From Stagonosporopsis chrysanthemi (lineage: Eukaryota; Ascomycota; Dothideomycetes; Pleosporales; Didymellaceae): DNA of 64,000 bases. The notes beneath the pieces were generated by a model. The model was not told the origin of the DNA, ran no database searches, and saw nothing but the letters and a program-made list of their open reading frames with translations. This document shows positions 46,000 to 57,313 of the stretch, in pieces. The first letter of the stretch is position 1; each line of letters begins with the position of its first letter. Location: NCBI GenBank assembly GCA_022560025.1, contig JAFISE010000026.1, positions 62,001 to 126,000 on the forward strand, written 5' to 3'. The translations under genes and the position numbers were made by a program.

Positions 46000-46505
46000 C
46001 TATTGTGAGGCATTCCTGATCTCCTGCTGGAGTTTTCTGCTGTCGGCAGCATATGCATCGCGCTCTTCCCTCAGTCGCTGCTGCTCTGTGACTGACTTCT
46101 TTGCATCGCTCTCCTTCTGTGCAACCCAGACTGTCGATGTCAGCGTACACTTTCATACTCAATACTGATATCAGCACTCACTTGGCTTGTCCGACTTGGA
46201 AAGATCCTTGAGTTGATTCACAAAGCCATCAAAGTCTTTCTGACGCTGTTCCCTGTTTGCGAGCGCCTTCTTCTGGAGCTCAGGGCTATAGGCCTAGCAA
46301 TCGTCAAGATGCGTCGTCATTCACGTGGCGACCTGCCTACCTTGAATATCTCTTCCTCAGTCGGCGTCACCCACATGACTAGAGCCGGGCCACCGATGCA
46401 AAGTACTGCGCCTCTATGACAGGTTGGTCAGCGAGCCGGGATGCACGAGAGAAAACCTGGGACGTACGCCGAGATGGCCTTGATGTAAGTCCTCATTGCC
46501 GTCAT
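46000..46505 (-). CDS. CBP4: CBP4, mitochondrial complex III assembly factor
   Basis: Inner-membrane protein needed for cytochrome b maturation (with Cbp3/Cbp6 in yeast). Four minus-strand exons, 46505-46468, 46413-46341, 46293-46182 and 46130-46000, give 117 aa. The introns are 54, 47 and 51 nt. The protein opens MTAMRTYIKAISAGAVLCIG, with a single membrane span, then the conserved VTPTEEEIFKAYSPELQKKA, and later SKSDKPIWVAQKE, which is formed across the third junction. The C-terminal part is a charged coiled coil. No single exon is long, so simple open-frame searches miss this gene. An alternative start is the Met three codons on (46496). Confidence 0.92.
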
Positions 46506-47549
46506 GCTGGCTATTCTTTCGGGGACTTTTTTGTTACGGCTGGCTTAGGACGTGTGTATCTTCTGCCGCTTCAAGGAAATGGCAGCTTGTCTGGGCCGTG
46601 ATGTCAAGGTTGTCGTTGTGAACACTCACGCCTTCGAGAACTCAATGATCCAGTTCATCAGCTCGGAAGAGTTAGCTGTGGCGCTGCACCGCCACGATTA
46701 TCTCCAGTGCCGCCGTTGGTGGGCCTCACTGCCACACGCCCCACCCGCACGCTTGCACCCCTGCTGCATGAGACCACGAGCGTTACGGGGCCTGGGAATC
46801 GATCCGAGCGTTTGATGGTCTCAAGGCCTTGCAATATACTGTACGCACATCTCAGTCAATGGTCTGTGTCTGCAGCGCCTATGCGACTGTCATGGAGTAA
46901 AGCTTGCGTGAAGTGGACGCGATTCTAGCTTGATAGGCGGCTGAAACCAGGAGGTCACTTGAACAATGGTCGTATAGAGTACGTATTTTCTTGAGGCGCT
47001 CCACATTCCTCATTTATATTCTCGTCGCCTGCCAGCGCTGAGGTTGCACCGACCTTGGTTTGGACTTTGATTGTGTGTTTCTGGTTCCAAGGTCCCCCAC
47101 GGTAGGCGAGAGTGAGTGCCCTTCCGTCTGCTGCATGGCATGGACGCATCCACCTCTTGTCTCAAGCACATTCGTGGCACCAGCAACGCCTGAAACGAGC
47201 CTCGAGAGCACAGCATTGGGCTTCTCCACGTTGTTCGCCGCCAGCGAACGCATTTGCTCGAAGCTGCAGAGACACTCAGAAAAACCCACCCGTCTCCAGT
47301 CCACAAAGGCTTTTAAATTTAAGACCCCTGCCAAGTACCACGCAACCTTGCTGCAGCTCCGACGCCCCAGCCTGGCGCATCAGTAGTCTTTTGAATCGGT
47401 GTCGACGACAGGCGCGTCCAAGCTCTGGTTTAAAGGCTGCAGGTCCCGCCGCTGAGGGGCACGATCCGCACGCACTACTCCACGACAGAACGCGCCCGGT
47501 GCGTGTGGCTTTGCTGGATCCGATAGACGATAACGAGCCCCGCGTCGCC
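46506..47549. other. Divergent region between CBP4 and the SKT5-like gene
   Basis: About 1 kb holding both promoters. A frame open upstream of the SKT5-like start (from 47112) is in phase with it but low in quality, so a longer N-terminus is unlikely. A TTTTAAATTTAAG patch lies near 47310. Confidence 0.5.
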
Positions 47550-50500
47550 ATGGCATACCAGCAGCGATACGACGGCCGCGCGCAGCCGCGACAACAACAA
47601 CAACAACAACAACAACAATCCTATGGTCAGGAATACGCGCCGCAGGGACAGCAGCAGTATGCAGGCTACGACCAACAGTACGACCAAGAGTACGACCAGC
47701 AGTATTACGATTACGGCTACGATCAGCACAGATACGATCAGCACGGCTGGGACGATGGCTACTACGACGACCCGCAGGCCGGCTACGGAAACGCCCAGCA
47801 GCAGCAGCAGCAGCAACAATACTACAATGACAGCGGAGCACACGGGAGACGGCAGCCACAGCCACAGCCACAGCCGCAATCGCAATCGCAAGGCCGCAGA
47901 CTACCACAACAGGCACAACACCCGCAGCGACCGCGACAAGAGCAAGGGCAAGACTCTAGGCGGCCAATGGGTCGAGGAAATGGAACCCCTCCAAGTTCAC
48001 AGCAAGGGCGTGAAGGACTGAGACCACCCGGTAAGATACATTGAGCTTCGTGACAGCCAATGCCAATAGCATGCTGATCGCTGTACGCAGGCCTGGACCG
48101 CTCGCTGTTGCAGCAGAGACCCCCCAAAGCGGTCCCCCAGGACAACCCCTTCCCAACCTTCCCCACCCAGAACCCGAAACAGCCGCCGAAGACGGACAAC
48201 TTGGATCAGGCTATGTCGCAGATGGACATTAATGGAAACAGGCCGCGCGAGAGGCAAAGGCGCCCTTCAGCGCGGGGCGTGCACCCAGACGGTAGGGGAC
48301 CGCGAGGACCGGGCCGAGCAGACTCGGGCCAGTTTGAAGGCAACGCACAGGGGCAGCGTCGGCCACCGCCCAACCAGATGCCTCCTGGTCAGAGACCGCC
48401 CCCAATGGATTTGGCTGGTAGTAGGGGTCCACCTCAGCCACGGCGACAAGATCCAATGTCGCCTTCACAGCAGATGTTTGGACCCGGCACGCAGCGTGCG
48501 GCCACGATGCCCCAGCATACGAACGCACAGCAGCAGCAATGGGCCCAACCCGGCGCCCTAGATAACTATCACGGTCCTGAGTCACCTTCATTCATCCCTC
48601 CTCGACCAACGACTGCTGGAGGTGATAGGCGGAACGGCCCTTCCCGCCAGCCGCAACAGCAGCCGCCAATGCCACGAGTGCAGACTCAGCAGCAGCCGCA
48701 ACGTGCCACGCCGACTCAGCAGTTACCATCACCGGATGATCAGCACTCCACGTTGGATAGTTTCTACAACGACTACTATCAAGGAGACAATGGCCGAAAG
48801 AGCATAGCCGAGACAATAGACATGCCAGATTTTGATGCGATTCCAGAGACAAGCCCCGGACACAGGAGAGGTGATTCAATAGACAATCATCTATCACCCA
48901 GCAGCTTTGGCGGCCCACATCAGAATCCTCAGGCATTTGCTCCAGTGGATGGTCTCTCCCCGCCAAGCAACTTCCAGCAACGATCACTGCGCAGCAGGTC
49001 ACAGCCTGATCTGAATGCGCAGTACAATGGCGCGTACGAAATGGCTGCAGATGCTCCTCCTATGCCCGCGCCTGTAAGGGCAAATACAGGCTTTGCAGAG
49101 CCCACCGGTCTACCAAACGGACCTCGAGGACGAGGGCCGCCCCCACGTGGCATGACTACTGATGGCATGCCACGAGGACCGCCCAACCAAGGCTATGGCA
49201 CGGGGCAGCAGCCGAACTTTGACCCACGATACGGAAGGGGTCCGCCTCCTGTACAGCGAGGCTACTCAGATGATTCCATCTATTCCGAGCCCCTCCCAAA
49301 CACAACGAGGAATGTATCCTCACCTTTCCCAGGTCCTGCTATGGTAAGACCTGGAACAGCCGCACCTGCACCTGGGCGTACTCCAAGCGATCCTCTCGGT
49401 CGGCGACCTGGAACAACCCAGCCACAGACAAACCCAGATACTCTGCCTGCACATCCAGTCCCTGTTCGAGCCGGACTTGCACAGCAACAAGCACAGCCGC
49501 AACGCCAACAGACCATCGCCCAAAGACCTCCTCCCGTCCGGCAATACAATAGTGACCAGTCACGTATTAGTCTCGAGAGCCAGCATTCTATAGCACAGCA
49601 GTCCGCCGGTCAGCGACGCAGCTCTGTGCCGCATCCTGTCACACACGACGAAATCAACCGCCTGCGCAAAACCTGGAAAGACAATCCCACAGATGATGCT
49701 ACAGGTTTAAAGCTTGCGAAGAAGCTCGTAGAGGCCGCAAGCGTGCTGGCCGACGAGAATGGTACCGCAGACAAACGTACACGTGATAAGAACAAGGAGA
49801 AGTATGTGGTGGAGGCTCACAAGATCGTCAAGAAACTTTCTCAGCACCAATACGGCGAAGCCATGTTCTACCTTGCAGACTGCTACGGCCAAGGGCAACT
49901 TGGACTGCAAGCCGACACCAAGGAGGCATTCACACTCTACCAGGGTGCTGCGAAGGCTGGCCATGCCGCAAGTGCTTACCGCACAGCTGTCTGCTGCGAA
50001 ATGGGCCACGAAGAAGGTGGCGGCACGAAACGCGACCCTTTGAAGGCTGTGCAATGGTACCGACGCGCTGCGGCACTGGGAGACACTCCTGCACTTTACA
50101 AAATGGGCATGATTCTCCTGAAAGGACTATTGGGACAGCAGAAGAACCAAGGTGAAGCTATCAATATGCTGCAACGGGCCGCTAATCAGGCAGACCGCGA
50201 CAACCCTCACGCTCTCCACGAATTAGCTCTTATCTACGAGCAACCAGCTAACGGGAACGAGCGCATCATACCTGACGAAGCTTATGCTCTGCAACTTTTC
50301 ATACAGGCAGCAGACCTCGGCTACAAATTCTCGCAATTCAGACTCGGCCAGGCATACGAGTACGGACTGCTCGGCTGCCCGATTGAACCCCGGAAGAGTA
50401 TCGGATGGTACACAAAAGCCGCAGCACAAGAAGAGCACCAGAGTGAACTAGCGCTCTCCGGCTGGTACCTCACGGGCATCGAGGGCGTCCTGCAGCAAAG

Positions 50501-50834
50501 CGACACCGAGGCCTATCTCTGGGCGAGGAAGGCCGCATGCGCAGAACCCCCTTTGCCAAAGGCGTTGTTCGCAATGGGCTACTTCACCGAGGTTGGCATA
50601 GGATGTCCCAAGAGTCTCGAGGAAGCGAAGAGGTGGTATGGCCGAGCAGCTGGTACGTTCAGTTGTCCCGTACATCAATGTTTGCAACAGCTAATGATCA
50701 CAGCGTACAAATTCCCCAAAGCGCAGGAACGTCTTGAGGAGCTGAAGCGCGGCGGGTCCAAAGCCCAGATGAAGCGTGAGCGTCATAGTAGGAGCAATCA
50801 GAAGCAGCAGGAGGAGAACTGTAGCGTCATGTGA
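47550..50834 (+). CDS. SKT5/CHS4-like chitin synthase activator with Sel1 repeats and CAAX box
   Basis: Activates and localises class IV chitin synthase (Chs3) at growth sites (role known from yeast Skt5/Chs4). Exons are 47550-48030, 48091-50652 and 50704-50834 (introns 60 and 51 nt), giving 1057 aa. The N-terminal ~690 residues are disordered: glutamine runs encoded by CAA and CAG repeats (47589 onward, 47798 onward), Tyr/Asp/Gln repeats and Pro/Gly/Arg-rich stretches. About residues 690-750 are helical. Residues ~751-1015 carry about seven Sel1-like TPR units (AMFYLADCYGQGQLG; ALYKMGMILLKGLLG; KALFAMGYFTEVGIG). The protein ends CSVM, a CAAX farnesylation box as in yeast Skt5. Removing the last intron is required to keep the seventh repeat intact. 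Confidence 0.93.
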
Positions 50835-51400
50835 GAGATTGAGAAGGAAGGAAGGAGCTCTATACCCAGTGCTTTTAGGCGTGGCATACATGGCTTGGCT
50901 TGGCATTGCATTTATGGCGCAGAAGGTTGCTCGGATTCGTAACCTCACCGAGCTGATATTCTGGAGCTCTGCGGCATTGGATTAATGGATATGACGTTGA
51001 TGTCCTAGCAATCGCCAATTTTATCCAAAACAATCTCTAAATGGAGCCTCCGTGGCAAGCCTCGCCCAATAACCTAGACAGCTCGCCAAATTGGGGTTCC
51101 TTCCCGTGCCAATCTTGCTGTTCTGGACTTGTGACATGTAGCTCGGAATCTGCGTCAGCGAGGGACCAATGTCAGGCTCGGATGATGGAGTGATGAAAAG
51201 TCCTGCTGGGATAATGACGCTGGCGCAGATTTCGAACCAGTAATCGACGAGTTATCGTGTATACAGACTACATAAATATGTACAGAAAGATCAAGAACAT
51301 GCACCGAGAAAAGCGTATACAAAATATTCTTGCGACCCTATTCTACCAAGACCGCACACGGAAGGAGGAAATCCACTAGAGTTGGTCACTGGGAAGGCGC
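50835..51400. other. Convergent 3' region
   Basis: About 570 nt between the stops of the SKT5-like gene and the small secreted protein gene; AT-rich, no coding signal beyond chance frames. Confidence 0.55.
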
Positions 51401-52128
51401 CTATGCAGTACTCGTAGTGCTAGACTACAGCAACAGAAGTTAGTAACCTGCCCACATTCAGCGGAAGGACAAACTTACAGAATCGTCATCATCACTCGTT
51501 GTAGCAATCAGCGTCGCACTCGCCGTAATGGTCGAATCCTCGCCACTCGTTGTGGCATTGAGCAACGCCGTTCCCGTAATCTCGGCAGTCGAATTCGCAG
51601 TGACAGTAACAGTCACGGTCCCATTGAAAGAACCGCCGCAAGCAGATGTAGGTGTGGCTGTGGCATTGGCAGTCTGCGGACCCGAAGGAAAGTTGCACGA
51701 GCAGAACGTTGAAGCGATGGAGAAGGGGCCTTTGGAGAGGCTCTTGAGGAGGCTAGATGTTGAGAGTGTTAATAAGTGTAAACCAGCAGATGGTACTGTG
51801 AGTTACAGTGAGACACATACATCTTCACTTCTTTCTCTTCGTCGGCTCCACCGTGTTGTCCGCTATTGTCCTCCTTCTTGCCCCTGCCCGTGGTGCGCCT
51901 CCTGAAGCGCAGCGAGTCCATTGTGGCTGTGGTGGTGACGGTGCTGCTCTCGCTTGTGCTGTCGTCAGATCGGTCGAGCACCTTATCAAAACAGTACTCA
52001 GCAGCGTCTTCGCTGCCTACAAGGGGAATGTAGGCAGCCTGCGCGCCGGATGTACATGCTGCGTCTTGAGCGAGTGCAATGTTACAGAGGCCAGCGAGGC
52101 CGAAGAAAAGTGCGGATGTGGTGCGCAT
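51401..52128 (-). CDS. Small secreted Ser/Thr-rich protein, 201 aa, three exons
   Basis: Exons are 52128-51821, 51752-51479 and 51424-51401; the last encodes only SSTTSTA and the stop. The introns are 68 and 54 nt with GTATGT and GTAAGT donors. A clear signal peptide (MRTTSALFFGLAGLCNIALA) is followed by QDAACTSGAQAAYIPLVGSE. The mature chain has five cysteines (CTSG, YCFD, FCSC, ACGG), a charged central stretch (LRFRRRTTGRGKKED, a possible dibasic processing site) and a Thr/Ser/Ala-rich C-terminal half with four N-glycosylation sequons. No anchor signal. Family not recognised; a wall-associated protein or a secreted effector-like protein are both possible. A TATA box lies 115 nt upstream. 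Confidence 0.8.
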
Positions 52129-52242
52129 ATTGAGCGATGGAATAGCGAGAGAATATGGGACTGAAAGGAAGATGGAAAGGAAGACTAGAGATGGTTGCTG
52201 GTCTGGGATTGATACTGAATTGCTGGAAGGATATTGAAGTCC

Positions 52243-52248
52243 TTTATA
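52243..52248 (-). promoter_or_regulatory. TATA box of the small secreted protein gene
   Basis: TATAAA on the minus strand in AGTATAAAGGA, 115-120 nt upstream of the start codon. A TATA-type promoter suits a regulated secreted protein. Confidence 0.45.
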
Positions 52249-53986
52249 CTCGCATACCTGCATCTAGATCGTGGACATCTTACGAAAACCGCATCTGAGA
52301 ACATTGCCATCTCTTGGAGATTCCGCGCTACTGTGTATGGGCACCTCGTGGAAAGTGGTCTTCCAATGGATCAAGTCCAACTTGAGAGGCTCGATGTTCG
52401 GACTCTGCTATGTGGCTGACGAGACCGATCTGGGTGTTGATCTACATCCCGTCTTCCCTAGATCCAGAAGCGGAAATCCGCGAGAGCGCAGCCTAGAATC
52501 ATCCACCATGGGCGTCGCCAAGAGGTGCTTTCAGCTGGCTAGCCCGCTTCTGACCCAGATCTGCACGGCTGCGATCTCAACTGCCGGAACCTAGCTATAG
52601 AATGCCATGGGCACGTAAGCTAGCCATCCAGATCTGATACTTTTGTTTGGTACCCTACATACAGGGGCTGGCGACGTCGGCTCGTACACCTCTAGGGTGC
52701 CAATAACCTGTAACAAGTCGGACCTCTTCCTTATGCTGAATTGTCGGATCTCGTCTCTGGTAGCTGAATAAAGGGACCGGGCTGTACGACCTGACGTGGC
52801 CAGAGACTGTATACAGCGGCACGGAGGTACCTCCTCGCGAACATGCACTTCTGGACCTGTGTACTTGCCACTGATGGTACCGACAGCCTTCTCAACGGCG
52901 ACACGTTGCTGAAAGTCTGATCTCAGTGGTCAGTGTGGTAGTTCTTCCTTAACACGCGTGGAAGTGGAGGTGGAAGCTGACGAAAGGGGTCAGAATCGTT
53001 TCACACGTTCACTCAGCTCCGCACCCGAGGTTCCAGTACTAGCCGACGGCTCGAGCTTTGTATACCTTTTCTTTTTCTCAGGCTAGAGTACATTTCTGCC
53101 TCAATCGGAATCATCTGCCAGATTGTACTCAGTGGCGAGGGGTTCCGCGATTATATCATGTAGTGACACTGCCTGGGTACGCTCGGTCTAAAGACTGAAG
53201 GAGCAACGGGTTTGCTGATTTTGTCGCAGTCTTCTGAGTTCTGTATCAACAGCATTGCCGCAGCGAAGTGGCGCTCTGTAGTAGTTTTACGAATTGATTC
53301 CGTCCCCTGGTAAACCTTCTCAGTATGAGCGAGTGTATGCGATGACATGCTCAGGTATTTCGGCGACAAAGTACTAAAAGTTCAGATTCTCGGTGTTTAG
53401 TATGCGCATTTTGGGATTGATCGGACAGCGATTTTGTGAACTTGAGAAGTAGAGAGATAGCGTAAGCAGCAACGTCTATCCACGTTGTGCGTAGTGTGCG
53501 CGATGATCACCGCGAAGATGGTGTCGCAACAACGAATCCGGGAACCCTCTAAATCTAGACGGTTCGAGATAAGACGGCTTCGACGCTGAGAATACTCGAT
53601 CCTCGCGAGGTGCGCAGCGCACATGTGAGTACGGCCATCTTACAGACTGCGTGCTACAAAGTTCATGATCACAAGAGAGAACAGTGCTTCACACACTGAA
53701 GAACAAGGTTTGTTTGGTATTAGAATTGATTCATCGAAAAAGCTGGGGTATCTATGCGCCACTTGTGACCAAGAATGCATCCACTCCTCGTCGGGTATCC
53801 GGCGCACCTCCATATCGTACAAAAGAAAATCCAGCATGCTCGTGGTTCATTACGCCTCCTCTCCAATAGCAGTCGTGATGTCGGTTTGGTTGCTTCGCCA
53901 ATAGCTCCGCTTCCTTAGACTCCCAACTCCCGCCTCACCTTCCTGGCTGACACGGTGTGTCAGTAGGAAGCAAGACGGGAGACTGC
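52249..53986. other. Intergenic, no supported gene
   Basis: About 1.7 kb. Frames up to 107 codons exist (for example 52271-52594) but none has splice support, a recognisable motif or coding-like codon use. Confidence 0.5.
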
Positions 53987-54239
53987 TTAGACTCTACTCG
54001 TGTGCGTGGTACGAGAGCGTCGACCGCCGCCTCGGCCGCAGGTCAAGCAGGAGATGATGATGCCGAAGAGCGAGACGATGGCGTTGATGATGGCCTTCAA
54101 TCCGGCGGCAATGGCATTAACAATAGCCATGATGCAGTTGCCGATCGTGCGGAAGATGGACTTGATCTGGAGGTTATTAGCGAAAGCGCGCAGAGGTGAT
54201 TGGCTGGTGTGAACATACGCAAGAAACTACGGCACCCAT
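53987..54239 (-). CDS. 66-aa acylated membrane microprotein (MGAVVSC type)
   Basis: Exon 1 is 54239-54219 (7 codons, MGAVVSC), exon 2 is 54166-53987, and the intron is 52 nt (GTATGT...CTAATAACCTCCAG). The start MGxxxS plus C7 is a textbook N-myristoylation and palmitoylation signal. Exon 2 reads IKSIFRTIGNCIMAIVNAIA, then a second amphipathic-to-hydrophobic repeat (AIINAIVSLFGIIISCLTCG), and ends in a Gly/Arg-rich tail (GRGGGRRSRTTHTSR). I recall very similar short proteins across filamentous ascomycetes, always unnamed. It is missed by open-frame searches because of the tiny first exon. Likely bound to a membrane surface; function unknown. Confidence 0.85.
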
Positions 54240-55633
54240 GTTTGCGGTTGTGTGATGTTCGTTTGATGTGTGTGGTGTTGGTGATAGCTCCTCGACTTTG
54301 GAGAAATTGGGATGGCGGCTTTGTGGTAGTGATTTGAGTTTTGCTGTGGAATGAAAGCACAAACAAACGCGACTCCCTCACTTATAACAAGTCAGACCTT
54401 CCGTTTCACATTGACGTCACACGCCCTTGCTCACCACACCGCACGCGCCGCGCTTGCCAATTTCCCACGACTTCAGCCTGCAGCGTGACCGCAAACAGCA
54501 CATGCCCATGCTCACTAGAGAAACCTGCTCTTTGAACTGACGTTGTGGTACGCCCAAAACGGCAGCGATGTGCAGAGAGTATCTCTTTACAGTGCAGCAA
54601 ACAGGGTTGTGCCTTGTCTGTCCCGCGTTTAGGCAATCAGACGCCACATGCTTATTTTCTAGCATGCCGTCATAAGTGACATGAGGTTCCTGGATGCAGT
54701 ATTGATCCGCAGAAGCTGTGGCTGGAAACGCTGGAAGACTGCGAGAACGCCAACCTCTTGCAAGTTTGCCGAAGGGATGTTCTACCGAGACTGAGAAAAG
54801 ATGTAATGATAGCCAGCCGTTGCGCGTCGTGAGCGTTATCCTACCAACCAGAGGTGCGTCCACGCATCCAAAGTGCGCGATGCCCCAGCACAATCTCCGC
54901 AATGGAGCTCTAGTATGACCCGCACACGATGCAAATTTCGTGTTCATTTTTGGCACCCTGCATCACGCATGTCCTAAAGCAGATCACTCCCTGACGTAGC
55001 GGTGGCTCGAGAATTTCGGTTCAGCCTTTTGGTGACGCCACTGTACATGGGTATGCAATCAGGGTTGGCGCAAAAAACAAGGCAATGCTGTTGTGCAATC
55101 TTATGGTGATTACCATAGGATGCAGAATCTGCTGGAACATTCTCGTGCCTTGATGGGTAAATGATGGAAATGCCGTTATCATATTGAGTGTTTCAGGAAT
55201 CAGTACATTGATATTGGTTCAGACGTTGGTATGGCTATTGCACGCTTGGAACGCAGCGGTGGGAACTTGCAGCGCGCCGTTCGTGCGCAAAGAACGGATC
55301 GTAGCACGCCCGCCGGCGCGGCCCACTCGCCCAACGTCTAGCGCAAACATAATCGAAACTTCAATACGTTGTGCCCAAGGGAAGGTACGCATTCGATGTA
55401 TTGTACAAACCTGGGGTCTAAGCTGCACTTTGGCCAAAATGTAGTCCGAAGGAGTTCGGTCGCTGAAAAGCACGATGTACTCTACTCGACAACATCACAG
55501 CATCCAAAGCTTACCATGAGCAAGGCCAGTATTGTGCCCTTGTCTATATTGATCGATATGGCGTCTCGGGATTATAGATCTCCACAGCAAGCCTCACCTT
55601 GGCAACCGCTTTGTGATTGACACTGTAACGCTT
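54240..55633. other. Intergenic, no supported gene
   Basis: 1.4 kb containing the microprotein promoter and the 3' region of the thioesterase gene. A 179-codon minus-strand frame (54956-54417) is Arg/Ser/Cys-rich, overlaps random plus frames and lacks any motif; not called. Confidence 0.5.
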
Positions 55634-56590
55634 TTAGCCTACGAGAGCTGGAGCAGCAAATGTGCCCTTTGCTCTGACACATAGGTCGCCCTTGACACTT
55701 TCCAATGTTCCGATGATCTCAATCATTTGTCCAGGTTCAGACTTTTTTGTCATGTCCTTCTGCGGCGAGAGCCATGATAGCCATGTCTTTGTCGGCTCCG
55801 CCTCGGATTCTGGTGTTGGTTCTGTCTGAGGTAGATTCGGCTTCGCAAAGGACGCACGCAGGACGTGGAAGTCAAGGCTGTACGTAGGCTTTGCGTAGGT
55901 CACTTTGAGCGAGGTCGGGCGGTGGACTTCCTCTGTGAACCGAATTAGTATTGCGTGGAACAGATGTCCATGACCTATAGACCTACCAATGTCTCCGTTC
56001 GGTCCTCTGACCATCCTCGCCATGGCTTCCTCAAAGATAGTCGCGATTACACCTCCGTGCGCAACACCTGGCCATCCTGATAGTCCTCCGCCTATCCAAA
56101 CAACAGCAACCATTTCTCTCGTCTCAGCATTCCAGAATGCCCTCTGAACTCCGAGTCCTCTCGTCCCACCTATGGCGCCTAGCAACCCGCTTTTTCCCAC
56201 CTCTCCATTAGCCAAATCGATTTCCAGCCATGCCTTCGGTGTATCTACATCCGCAGATCCTGACAAAGGAACATCTGAATGTACGCTATAGCTTTGCTTC
56301 CTCAGCTCCTTCACGATGTCCAATTTGTCGACGTCTATGTTCAATGACTCTATGATGCGCGCATCGTCATGAGACCCAGGCTCGGGTAGGCCAAGCGGTG
56401 CAGCAAACTGCCGGGCGCCGAGTCCTGTCGATATCCCCAAGGCGAGGATGGTGCCGTACCAGAGGTAAGACCAGCGAAACTTCGATTGCAGAGGGAGTTC
56501 GAGAGGCGCAAGTTGGCCACGAGAGCTCCGACAGGACCGTATAGCTATATCGAACGGTGTACAGTGGAGAAGATGGCGCGCGCGAAACAT
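55634..56590 (-). CDS. Hotdog-fold thioesterase superfamily protein, 300 aa
   Basis: Acyl-CoA thioesterase-like (4HBT) protein. A 54-nt intron, 55986-55933 (GTAGGT, ACTAAT branch, CAG), is divisible by three and free of stops, so the unspliced frame reads through with 18 extra residues. Removing it gives GPNGDIEEVHRPTSLKVTYA, the normal hotdog spacing, and supports splicing. The core helix motif GVAHGGVIATIFEEAMARM (hydrophobic helix after HGG) is diagnostic. The N-terminus is basic, followed by one membrane-like segment (WYGTILALGISTGLG), suggesting mitochondrial import with an inner-membrane anchor. The C-terminal region contains a disordered Pro/Glu insert. The substrate is unknown. Confidence 0.87.
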   Translation of the reverse strand: MFRARHLLHCTPFDIAIRSCRSSRGQLAPLELPLQSKFRWSYLWYGTILALGISTGLGARQFAAPLGLPEPGSHDDARIIESLNIDVDKLDIVKELRKQSYSVHSDVPLSGSADVDTPKAWLEIDLANGEVGKSGLLGAIGGTRGLGVQRAFWNAETREMVAVVWIGGGLSGWPGVAHGGVIATIFEEAMARMVRGPNGDIGRSIGHGHLFHAILIRFTEEVHRPTSLKVTYAKPTYSLDFHVLRASFAKPNLPQTEPTPESEAEPTKTWLSWLSPQKDMTKKSEPGQMIEIIGTLESVKGDLCVRAKGTFAAPALVG

Positions 56591-56775
56591 TATGTACAGA
56601 TGCGCTGCATTTGAAGGACGCAGGGACGTGAATGTCCAACTGCAGCGCTCACCGAGGCTCGAGGCTTAGCGGCTTGGCAAGCATACGTGCCTCAGATCCA
56701 CAAGCCATCACAGACTTCTACCGAAGCCCTATGCTTTAAGCTATTGCTGGTGGGGAGTATGAATCACACTGTTTC

Positions 56776-57313
56776 TTAGTTTTTACTGCCTGATCCTGCA
56801 GACTTCTTGTCCTTTGAGCGATTGTTTACATGAACAACGTCCAGTTCCTCCATGTTCACATCATGGAACATCCGAACCTACAACCCGTCAGCATGGATTT
56901 CTGTGCTCAGAACCATAGTAAGGGGAGCAAAAGTTTACATTGACACCCAAGAGATCCAACCCTCCACCTTCACCAAACTCTTTCATCCTCGGGTCAAAGA
57001 ACACGCTACTTCCACACAGGCTGCAAAATTTATGCAAGTTCTTGTTTGGCCCAAACGAGTAGCTTCTCAGTGCATGCTCGCCGCTGCTTATACAGAGTTG
57101 CTCACGCGATGGATATACAAGATAGTACGAATTTCGGTGGCATATGGAACAGTTGCAGGACACAACCTTCAACTGCGGAAGAGGCGGGGAAAGGGTGACT
57201 GTGTAAGAGATGACACCGCAGTGGCAGCTGGCCTGATACGTCTGTACGTTTTCAGGGTCGAAATCTGGCAACATCGGAGGATCTGTGGTAGCTGCGTTAT
57301 TGTTTTTGCTCAT
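56776..57313 (-). CDS. GFA/CENP-V family zinc protein, 158 aa
   Basis: Exons are 57313-56939 and 56877-56776. The 61-nt intron (GTAAAC...CTGAC...TAG) joins LLGVN to VRMFHDVNMEELDVVHVNNR and adds the conserved end of the domain. Zinc ligands of the glutathione-dependent formaldehyde-activating (GFA) fold are present: C30-x-C32, C53-x-C55-x2-C58 and C97-x2-C100, in ASCHCGVISY, SCNCSICHRNS and HKFCSLCGSS. True GFA activity is established for few members, so the role (S-hydroxymethylglutathione formation or another zinc-dependent lyase) is open. It is upstream of, and codirectional with, the thioesterase gene, about 185 nt apart. Confidence 0.92.

Noticed and set aside
47380..48000. Minus-strand Leu/Val-rich frames opposite the Gln repeats
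   Set aside because: Complement of CAA/CAG repeats; composition explained entirely by the repeats.
54417..54956. 179-codon minus-strand frame
   Set aside because: Rich in Arg, Ser and Cys, with no domain; typical of a chance frame in 50% GC DNA.
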